A stretch of DNA of 64,000 nt, taken from positions 868,001 through 932,000 of the forward strand of contig JABWDB010000038.1 of NCBI GenBank assembly GCA_019614645.1. The letters are read 5' to 3'. The stretch is from Stratiolaelaps scimitus (Eukaryota; Arthropoda; Arachnida; Mesostigmata; Laelapidae). The notes beneath the pieces were generated by a model, which worked only from the letters and a program-made list of their open reading frames with translations, was not told the DNA's origin and searched no databases. The first letter of the stretch is position 1. Each line of letters begins with the position of its first letter. Shown here one piece after another: positions 14,091 through 25,927 of the stretch. A program made the position numbers and the translations under genes.

Positions 14091-17000
14091 GTTCTTCATC
14101 GGAGAGCTGCAGGAGATTTGCTGGAGCGTGCTTTTTTCTTGGGCAACACGTCTGGAGGTTCGAGTTGTGCTCCGTTGTTTGGAACAGCATTGCTATCACT
14201 GCATTGATAGTGGGAACGAACAGCCGTTGGATGAGACCGAGATCGAATCGATTTGAAGCTGGATGATGGCTATCTTGATTATGACGCAAACTTAACTCCA
14301 CTTTGTGTGTAAAATACATCGAGGCTCGATTATTGTCTATTCGGCCGAATCTAGTGCAGTTTAGTTCATCGTAGCGCAAGGAACCGTGTGTTGTTCACTG
14401 AACAGAACGCGGAGTACTCCGACTTCCAAGGCCTAAACGAGTGCCCCGTTATGTTATGATAGTAGAAGATGACACAGCTATATCAGTGCTTCGTATACGG
14501 TTTATAGATATCGATCTACTGAATTGGAGATAATATACGTCAGATCCATTCCTTTAAGAGAAGGGGGTCTTAAGCTTCTGGAGTTATTTTCGGGACAAAG
14601 TAAAAGCCACTTCTGAACGTTGCGTTTGACCCGACGAACAACAGGGGGGTGTGGCACAGCATTCAATTTCCGAACGGCAATTTTATAACATTTTCATTGG
14701 TTGCAGTCTTGTATCTATCTAAGTATGATACAAGTATGAACACATGACTAATGGAGAGTCAATTGCTTCAGTATCGACAGACGGAGGTATTAGGGTTATA
14801 AATCACCTGGGAGACATCGAAGAGCTCCATGTTTATTTTGCGTGCGGCCGACCGTGGCGAAACAGATCTTTCAAAAACAGCAAAAATAAGCTGACCGACA
14901 TCGTATTCAGTTGCTATATTGGCAAAAGCCCTAATCACAGGAGGCTTCTCCATATTGGTAGTATTTCTTGAAATAATAAAATGTGTTACTTTATATGAAA
15001 TGTAATCAATCACCAATCAATCTATCATGATAATTGCTATAGGAACATCAGTAGCAAACATTAGGTCATACAGCACAATAACAACTTACTCAGTAATGAC
15101 CATTATGTTGATTATAAACAGGCAGTATTTGATATATTAATACGTGTGTTTGTATGCAAATATAAACATGTATGATGTGCATACATGAAGTGATGAGTTC
15201 GAATTGTTTGAATTACATGGACATCTCGTTATCATAAATGATTATTATTATTATTATTACAGGCACGAGGTGATCGCATGTGCGCAGACGCGATGACTCG
15301 TTTAAAGTCGGTGGTAAAGGCGTCGGGCGAACACAAACAGCGCGTCTCGCTAACTGTCTCACTTGAAGGCATCAAGGTATTCATTACGCCACTCTTAGCC
15401 TTAATTAACATAGTCTATCTATAATATAAGTTGTATTTATGAATACGAACTAGATTATGCCCTATATCCGTTAAAGTAACAAGAATAAATGTTTATTCTA
15501 TTTTAAATTTACATGGAATTACATCTCCACAATAATCCAATAAACAATGAATGCAATAACAAAATCTATAACAAGTATAAGGTGTTATATAACAATGAAC
15601 TCACCGGGCACCCAAAGTAGTAGGAGTACATATTTGTTCGTATTTATTTCGTTGTGGTGTTCTTAGGTGTTCGACGAAAAGACTCACGAGCTGATGTGCC
15701 ATCATCCCGTGCACCGAATTTCGTTCATCTCGCAGGACCAAACGGACCCGCGAGCCTTCGGATACGTGTCAGGCACACCGCAAGGCGGACACTCGTTCAT
15801 TGCCATCAAGACCGAAAAAAATGCCTCTCAGATCGTGATCGGTACGATGTTAGCCTATTATTACATATTATCCGGATAATGAAGAGTTACTGAATTCTTC
15901 GTGCTCTTGCAATTGTTCAATAGTCCAAGAAATTATCGCCAGAAAGTGCAAGCTTAAAACGTAAAAGGTTTGAAGACCGTATCTTGTATTGGCGTTCCTT
16001 TGGAGAGTCATTTTTGTGATTGGAAGTTTCCTCTCGAACATCAAAAGGAGCGAACCTAAGTTAAAGACGTCGACTACTTCTGACGGTATAGGGACCTTTA
16101 CGGTGCAATCGTATTCGATCTCATTGTTCTGATGATAATCACATTACGCTTTATTTGCATTGTTATTTGACAGCTCTTCGCGACCTTTTCGAAGTAGTCC
16201 TTGAAATGAAGCAGCACGAGATGAAGCGACGTAGTGGATCGACGGCAACCCCCCACAACAACAACAGTAATAACACCACCTCCGGCGGATCGAACGCTAT
16301 CACCAGTAGTAGTAATAGCAACAGACATTCGTCTTCTTCCTCTGCAAACCATGTGAGTAACAACAACGATGATGACAACGATTACAATTCAATCAATCCA
16401 ACTGCTGTAATATAGTGTTGAATAATGTATATTAAATAATTGTTAATTTTTTTGCAACTGCTAATTGGTAAACGATTTAGTGCTGTCTAGTCTTCAGAGC
16501 GTGAGGTAAGCAACAATCGCTCAGTCGAATAGAATTTTTCCTCGAAATGCGGATATCGGTGTTTTATATTTGAAGCATCCTAAATAGGAGATACCATATA
16601 ACTATCACCAAAAAATGAGTTGGCCGTATTTTGAAGCAACCAGCAGACATTGAGCATTATTATTTCTCAGATTACTTATCCACCATACTGCGGACCCGAA
16701 CTTCCTCATCTATTTATCCTATCCCATAGTATGGATTCACGCTTAGCGTTCTTTGGTATAAAATCTATGTATCTATTTTGTTTGAAGTTGTTGATACTTG
16801 GGACGGCTCGATTGTATCTTGACGTAACGAATATTTCGTTGGTCGCGACGAAATAGCACGCTACATAAGGCGAATCTCTGCTTTTTAATGGTTCGGTACA
16901 AAGAAGCTAATCATTTCCTTGAGATAGTGGTTGAGTAATTATCATTAACCTAAAAGAGTAGATTGCATCAGCATTCGACTTTTATCGCATAACAGCATAA

Positions 17001-20000
17001 CCACGTTCATATTCAGTAGAGCCCAGGTGGTTTTTAATCTCACGTCTTTTTTGCGTAAAACAAAAGTATGCATAGTTCTCTCTCTCTCTTTCTCTCACTG
17101 GCGGGAAATTGCAAGAATTTCATTCATTTCAGTACTCAGCAAAGAATGCGCTAGTACTTACGAGCGCTAGTTCTTAGTATTCAGTGGTTCCTTTACCGTA
17201 AACTAGTTGACGGCGAATCTTGAAACGTCTATTCTAAGAATATGGCCTTATTTCGAACGCAACCGAAAGCGAGTGTGTGATTCGAGTGTCTGCAAGGATC
17301 CAGCAATGTTCATTCCCACGCGTGACCATCGCTTGTTACACACTCCAGCGACCAGTGATTGTCTGATTGGAGAGCTAATTTTTTACGCGTTAAACTGGCG
17401 CCAACTAATGCCAACCTCAAGGCGGCTATCTATGTAAAAGCATGTTCGGCTACATATTGTGCAAAGTACAATAACTTAGATTAACATGTCTGAACAAAAA
17501 TATAACACGGTATGGACCAACAGCTGCTGGACATGTGGCGTTGTTCTAGATAGACATTCGTTTTGTTGTGCGACTGCGAGGATGTTATCGGATATTGGTG
17601 AATTATCGTCTTCTGGATGAAGACAGATTTCTCATTGTTTGAGTGTACAGTTGTCGTTCCAGCGGTGCGGTTTCCAGATGTTGATCACGCATCGCAAACT
17701 GCTTCATTCAATCGATGTTGTGTCGTGTTCACATTGAGCTAAAGTTTTAACTAAATTGCTATTAAAAAACAACACAAGAAATTCATCATTTACTCACACG
17801 GTATTGTCTTATACATGCCACTATAAATACGAGATCACTGAATTTGGTGAAGAGAGCAATTAGATCACTTCTTTTGATTCTTAGTAAAAATATCTAGGCA
17901 TGCCTAACAATCAATCACAGTGCAGCCAGTCATGGTGCTATAATAACTACAATATACAACAATTACAGCATAACAATGCATCTCACAGGCATCTAGCAAG
18001 CTATACTTAGAATAGATATGCACAGATAAAACATGAATGACACATCGTACGCCTACATTATAGCTATTCAAGTAATGAATGAATCGAGTCAATTACAACT
18101 GTAATCATGATACAGTTAATTCATCACTATCATAAATAAATTATGAGCTTCAAATAAATATTAGTGATGAATGAAAACACCTACAGCGAGCGCCCCGGGT
18201 CCATTGAGCGTGTTATGTCATTATAATAATTCGTATAGTGATTGCAAATCCGACTGGCCTCACGCAGGTGGTTATTTGAACCATTATTATGTTCACCAAT
18301 GCTACCTACCATGCTAAGCTACTACCGCCATCGCTTCGATTCGCTTTTTATAGAGTGAAGTTTGTGATGGCGCCACTTAATGCTGTTTTTTTTTATTACT
18401 AATTATCACTATTATTATAATAGCTGTTAATAATAGCTATTATCATACCTCAGCTACTGAATATCCACGTGCTATATAAAGACATGCAAAATTGGTCGGG
18501 TGTTGAGAGCAGTAGTTGTAGTGAATCCCCCCATTTGTCCATTTGTTGTCCACACCACTACCTAGATCTGCTTGAGTGTGTGAGCGGACCACAGTGAATT
18601 ACTGTCATTGGTCATATATTGATGATGCATGCAGTGTCATCGTATTCCGAAATAGAAAATAACCAAAATTGTTGTTTTGTATATGAATGTGTATGTGTGC
18701 GTCTTTGTTAGTTTAGTGTACACTACGGCTGTAGTTTTGTTACAATAATGAAATCTGATAACAGTGATAATTCATTCTCATCAATGTATTACTTATGGTA
18801 CGAATCAGTTGATTGCTCATGTTGACCCTTACTCGAAGTAAACAAATAGCCATTAACGAGCATTGAATTTGAAGGGCAAACATAAGAAACATGATTTTCG
18901 ATCTGCTTTCGATTGAAGTCGGCAATCCGTTGAAATCAAATCAATTCGTTGTATCAATCATCTCCCTGTCGATGGGTCATCTACACCCATTTCCTACAAA
19001 TGTACCTGTAATTGTAATCGCTTCAATTTGGGCCGTTGTTTAAACCCACTCGATTTCACCCGCAAACAGTTCACCATCTACTTGAGCTGCAGAAATCATA
19101 ACAGCAGGTAGCATATAGTAGCCCTTAAGATCGAACAGGACCGAGCAAAGCTATATTCCTAAAACGCAATGATACTTCTGTCAATGTCCACACTATATGT
19201 AGAAGCTTTCTAATTTTGCAAGAGTGGTGGCCTAGCTTTGACGAATTAGTAGTTGAAAAAGAAAAAAATCGACTCTGTGTGTATGCGTGTGGTCTTGTAT
19301 GATTCGAATGCCGTGTTGTTACTCGCTGTTATTTGTTGCTGTATTGTCTGTCCATCGTGGCGATCGGTGGGAGGCATGGATTGATGGATGGATTGATGAG
19401 CGCCTTTGTGTGATAGCTATAATTGCTCCTCCCATACCCATATTCCTTCCAAACATTTAGGAGAATGAGCATGCGGATGGCCACCGTCATATCGAAGCAC
19501 TCCTCGACCCAACAGCTGCTGGAACGGTGTTCAACACCGGGTCGGCGGTTGCCGCTGTTGGTGGACAGCAAACAACATCAGCAGCAGCAGCAGCATCGGC
19601 CGAAAGCTCACGGCCAGGTGAGGTCGCCGTCGTCGATGACCTGCTCGATCTTCAAACTGAACTCGACTGCCTGCAACAGGTTTGTTTCATTTGTTCGCTC
19701 GATCGATCGATCAATCGTCTGCCTGTTTTCTTGTCGCTTGGCTCGTATGTTTGTTCCCGTTTGCTTGTTTATAAATTGTTCTACGCTGTTCTGCAATGTA
19801 TATATTTATGTATCTACCTGGCCATCTATAGCCTTCCAATCAAGCACCGCTTAAAGTGCGTGGCTGCTACTGACTGCGTTGCTTTTTGTTGCGATCACCA
19901 CCTCAATTCCTCCTCAGTTCGGTGCTGGACTGCTCAGTGATTAATTTGTCTTGTGCTGCTGTTATTGTTTTGTATTTAAACCGTTGGCAACGAAAGCACC

Positions 20001-23000
20001 GAGCGTTTACACCAGATGCACATGTTGTCGATTAACGGACAGGCCAATAACGCAATTTATTTGTACGAAAATTAAAATGTAACTTTTGTGATGAAATAGT
20101 TCCACGCGCTGCAGTGAGCTGCATTGCTTTGCTTGACGCTTGCTTTTACCCATTTGTCTTACTGATCCAATTGTTGCTTCATGGGTTGATTGTGCACAAG
20201 AGCTATCAGTTTCATCTGTTCTGCGACAGCGCAATGACACCTGTCATTGGGATGGGTTTTCGTGCAAAGCTTCTAAGGTTGCCGCGACATCGTTCTGTTC
20301 AGATGCCTCAAACTACTTCGCGGTTCTACCTGTGTACATAGATTTTACAGCCTCCTTCCTCGTGGTGGAGGTGGAATCGCTTACTTCGCAGATCTTTGCT
20401 TACTCGGTAAAGAAACACTTTAGTACCCAACGACACATCCTGAATGAATAGGCCCGTAGGGGTATATGTCCCAGGTCGCAGGTTCAGTTCCTGCTCTGGC
20501 CTCAGCGAGGTGTGGATTTTCTTTCGTACATTTCTCGTGGTAATTCCATAATACAGCGAACTACAGTGAAATGTCTGATGGGTGAAGAATGAAAGTCCAG
20601 CACATGAGAGTGCCATATACCGCTGAAATCTGCAACTGTCTTCAGGGGAAAAGTGCTGGTCTTTTCGTTTTTTTGCCTATGGCAAAATTTATCGCTGCAA
20701 ATGCAGACCGAAGTTCTCGGTGGTGGTGGTGGTGTTTCTGTTGTCAAGGTAATTTCATGTGTGTGTGTGCGTGTGTCTGTCGGGTGTCCGATGAACGCTA
20801 AATGAACCGAACGACAAAGACTAAACGCTATGAAATTACTGTTCTATTCTCCGATCGCCCTAGAGAATCATTAACATTTCGCACACTTGTTTACTTGTCT
20901 GGTCACAATATCTGTTATTACGTCTTTTAACCCATTTTCAACGAACAAAAAATTCAAATACATGCACTATAGGTACTGATTTTATTAACCACTTCGTGAA
21001 AATCATGTTGGATTTAGATACTCTCATTATCTGAGTCGGTAGTTCCATTGATTCGTATTCTATAATAATTTGATAGATATACTTTCGTTCCAGAAAGGTA
21101 TGTTTAAGCATAACATAACTGTTTGTTCCAGCACGATATAATTCCTGAATGAATGATAATCATAAAGAGAGCATTCAATCGACGCTTATCTTTTATATAT
21201 TTCTGTCCGAGCCTTGCAGACATATAAGTTACGTTACGTATTGCAAACATATAAAAGAAAGTTACATATAAATCTTATTGTAAATCTTTGGTTATGTCCA
21301 GACACCTAACATGATTTCCTTCAGGGCAAATACTGATGCGCATCTTTGAGGCTGGAAGATTATGCAACGAAACCTTTCCGAATGAGTACTCACTCAAGCC
21401 AAAATAGTGTCAGAAGATACCAACTATTGCTCTCTTCGACGTAGCACACGAGTTTACGAGCAACAAAACAAATTCACCGCGCGGCAGTGACAAGCGACAA
21501 GATGAAGGAAACTGAAATGTAGCTAAAAATTCGATTGATTCCATTCGTCGTTTTGGACCTGTTTTTTCTGCAATTTTAGAAACACTTGTAGAATATCAAC
21601 GATGAAAATAAATGCAACCGCCGATAGCAGGCGACACTTCAGCTGGGACGGATCAAGTTTAGTTATAGATCCGTTGTGAGGATAAAGTAAGTGAATCCAA
21701 GGCTGAATTGCTTGAAAGATTACACCGGTTATGGTGGCTATACTTATCTGCTATGTTATTGTCCTTGTTCATTCGCTCGTCGAGCAGGGAATCGAGCAGA
21801 TGGAGGGAGAAATCACCACGGCTGAGGCAGCGTTCGGGGCAGATCTGTTTGGGTCAACGCATGAAGTGCCCGGACAGCTACAGGCGACCACGAGCTCTAT
21901 GGTGAATAATTTCGATGAATTTCAGTCTTCAAACACCCTCGGAGAAAAGAGACGTTTTCATTAGGACGAGTGAAGTAAATCGTAGTAGCCTCTTCTGATT
22001 TATCAGGTTATCGTTACCGTGTCCAAATTTCGTAATTAGCAAAACTCAGCATTTGAACTACATCGTCAATGCGGTGCATTGATGTGACCTTGTGTGCTAG
22101 ACGTTTAACACTTGTGCTCATCACTGGTTGAATACTAGACGACTCTTTGAGCATATTCCTGCGAATTAATTTGTCTGCGAATTAATCACGTTTCCTCTGC
22201 TTATTTCAGCTGGAGTCAAACGGCGGCAGCAGTAGCAGCGCAACTGGTGGATCTTCGGCCTACTTTCAGCCAAATAAAGTATGTCTCCCGCCGGTATCGC
22301 CTATGGCTTCTGTGACCGGAGCGCACGCCAGCGGATCCGCGGCGAGCACTTTCCCCCCAGCTCAAACGAGTGGTGCTAATTTGACGGCGAATCACACCCC
22401 CTCTATCCCACTATCTCCTATTCCGATGTCGTCGTTGGGCGCTTCGTCGATCGGTGGCCAGAGCGCACTTCTGCTGCCACCTCCTCCGACGAGTTCGTTG
22501 CCCTCGACACCGAAGAGGACACAAACTCGCCAGGGCGGAGGTTCTACCTCAGCGGAGCTTTTTGCCGCCGCCACCTCAGCAGCAGCAGCAGCAGCATCGT
22601 CGTCATCGTCGACGGCGACGACAACAGGCGTCACGTCCGTGGCCTTGGCAGGTGGAGCCGGAGTGCTCTCATTGGCTGCGAGCTCCAATTTTGCCAAGGG
22701 ACCACAGACTGCTGCTGTTGCCGTCGCCACTTCGTCTATGACGTTGCCAAAAGGCTTTACGCCAGGTGAGTATAAAGGTGAAATAGATGCCAACATATCG
22801 CTCTGTTCTAACTTTACTCCACAAGGGCGTTATGTGTAAGAACTCCGCCGTGATGGTGATGATGTCATAATTTGTGCAATTTTACTTTGCTCTTGGCTGT
22901 CATTTCTGCATCCCTAGGGGGCATGTCATCCGCTAGTTGGGCGGAACCGAATTCGGCTGTAGCCTCTGGTTTCGCTGGCTCATCGACATCGTCGTCGCAT

Positions 23001-25847
23001 TTCGGCTTCGGCGATTCGTTTGATGACACCTTTGGCTCATCGGCATCTACGACAGCAGCGGGGCCATTGGCCGATGGCCAATGGCCAAACTGTCACTGTC
23101 CCCTGGTGGTTTCTTTTGGACAGCAGCAGCAGCAACAGCAGCAGCAGCGGCAGCAGCAACAGCAGAGGTTAGTAGAGGAACTATACTAGATCGTATGTAG
23201 AGTTGGTGTTTCTTCCTTTATTAGAAACGCTGTCCATATGATGATCATTGTGTGTGCATAATTGTATCAAGCCGCTCTTAAGATCTGAACAGATAACAGT
23301 AAATTAGCTTATTATCATAAGTAAAGGTAAAGCTCTATTGGTTTATTAAAGAAACCGCAATTTTCCAATGCTCAAGTTCTCTTATATGTCATCACGCAGT
23401 TAGTAGTTAGCTGGCTAGTTAGCTCACGTTTTACTTATTAGGAAAATCGCACAAACTAACGTGGACACAAAATACATATTACATCTTTCTCTCTTTCTCT
23501 CTCTCTCTCTCCTTGCTTCTGAAGAAGTGCTGATGTTACTGGCCTGTTCTCCCAGACGTCCCGGGGCCCATCGACAGCACCTCCTGCTCCTTCGAGCCAG
23601 ACGCAGTTTAGCTTCGAGGGTTCGGCCCTTCCGGGCGGCACGATGCTGTCCTGTAATCTGCCCCCACCACCGGTTGGTCATGCGGGCGGTCACCAGCGAG
23701 GCGCACAGCATGCGCGCAGTACCACCTCATCCTCGTCTTCCTCATCAACAGGTGCTACCACCAACACAGCGTTGTACAATGCCAATGCTGCTACTACTGC
23801 TGCTGCTGTCAACAACAACAGCAGCAGCAGCAGCAGCAACTCAACGATCGGCCTCGTCGAGTCATTGGCCAGGACGGGTCTGCGCGGCGCGGCCGCCGCT
23901 GAAACGTCCACCAGAAGTCGGTCACACTCCGCCAGCCGAGATCATCATTCCACTGTATGTATACCCGAAATAATATTATCACCCTTTGAAATCGAACATC
24001 TAGCCTTTGGTCGACTGTTAACTAAAAGTCTAACTTATGAATATAGCTCGTCGGTGATAATGACGATGAAATGCCTCTTGGCTTGTTTGTATCATATGTA
24101 CAGTCGAAACGGTTTGTAACTTAGCTCATGCTATATTACATGACGGCGCACGCCATTGGAATAAAGATAATATATAAAACAATTCAAGATTGTCCCCTCG
24201 CCCCTCGATATGTTACGGTGTCAGTATTTAAGTAATATACTGAGGAGAATAGTTATAGCTGTATTGTTGTTGTTTTTTTGTTGACATGATAATTGCAGGA
24301 GTTGGGTTCGAGCCGCGGGGTGCTGTCAGCAACAATGCCAGCGGCGGCGGCTGCGTCTGTATCAGGGGCTCCTGTGGCAGCAAATGGCGGTTTCAACGCA
24401 GTGTTTGAGAACGCCCGCCCGAACTCCGGTCTGATCGGTCAAGTGGCGCCCGCCGCATCCGTCGACAGCGTGTTTGATGATTTTCGGTTCGATGGAGCAA
24501 CGCCAGTTGGTTCGGCTGATATCCAAGCAGGCCCACTAAGCGGTATGGGGCCGCATGCCCCATTAGCGCATCAGGCTGTACAGCGTGAGTCGCACTTTTC
24601 AGCGGCGCAGTTCTCCTTTGAATCTGTAGCATCGTCGTCGAATCTGTCGAGGGGCCGTACACAGGAAAGTACCGAGTTGTTCGATCCGCCCCTAACGCAC
24701 AATTCGACCCAGTTCGATATAGCACCTGTAGTCACATTTCCACCGCCACCGAATTCAACCATGTCAGCGGCAGGCGGAGCCGCCACAGCTACCGGTACAG
24801 CTATTGCCGCTCTCTCGGGAAGCGGCATCTCAGGACCCACCCGGGCATCTGGTGCGCTCGGCTCGTCCTCATCATTCGGCTCGTCGACAGTCCACAGTGG
24901 CAGCGAGCTTGCATCTCCCCGCTTCATGCCAACCCTTGGCACCTCGGCCACTGTCTCCGCTTCACCTCCAACCACATCCAACCAACAGCAGCTAACCAGC
25001 GGCAATCTTGCCGCTATCGTTGCCGCAGCGAACGCGCCGATGGCCGTAGGTAGTGTGCCACCTGCCGACAAGTACGCGGTCTTCGAGGAACTTAAGCAAG
25101 AGGAACAGGCGGCTGTGACGTCGCCTCCACCGATACTTGCCCCACTTTCACCGCCTCGAGGGGTACAACAACAACAACCCCCGCCGACGCCCGCGATGGT
25201 TGGTGGCTCTAGAGGGCAAATAAATACGACCTCGGCGGTGGGGTCAATCTTCAGTGCGCCCTCTTCATTGTCTGGATCGGTGTCCGCTGCAGCAGCGTCA
25301 AAGTCTGCCGATCTGTTTGCAAACTTTAACGCGTTCGGGACATCGCCAGCCTCAATGCCAGCCGGCATCGGCGTTATGCCATCAGCACAGATGGAAACGA
25401 CTCCATCGAGTCAGCGCTCACTCGCTGACGACTTCTTCTTTGACAACTCGGCTGCTGGGGCGAAATCTGCTCATACCTTAGCGGCGGACACGGGCTTTGC
25501 CAACTTTGACAATTCGGCAAGCTCGGGATTTGGGTCAGCATTCGAAAGCAACTTTATCAGCCCATCGATGACTGTGCAGACCACCTCGATTGGTGTCAGC
25601 TCCCAACCTCAGTCGAACAGCCACAATACGCAGACTACAGTCAACGATTTCTTTGGAGAGTCAGTAGTCGGATTCGAAGCGCATTTTGACGCACAGTTTC
25701 CTACTCAGCCAGATGTCCAGTAAGTTTCAAGTGAGAACGTTTCATCATTTGATTTCATATAAATAAATAGTATATTGATAAACAGAGAGAGAGAGAGAGA
25801 GAGATACATATGCAGTAGCTTCGGCGCGAATGCCAAAATGATACTAC

Positions 25848-25927
<80 letters not shown>

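Noticed and set aside
13984..14379. Frames with long Tyr-Ile runs on both strands
   Set aside because: Translation of a (TA)n microsatellite.
22392..22796. 134-codon minus-strand frame with Asp/Ala runs
   Set aside because: Complement of Dab exon 8 low-complexity codons.
23461..23973. 170-codon plus-strand frame rich in Leu and Arg
   Set aside because: Wrong frame of Dab exon 10; the +1 neighbour frame joins both flanking exons and has Dab-like composition.
24571..25368. 265-codon minus-strand frame opposite Dab exon 11
   Set aside because: Antisense shadow of a GC-biased, phase-confirmed Dab exon; no splice or start context of its own.
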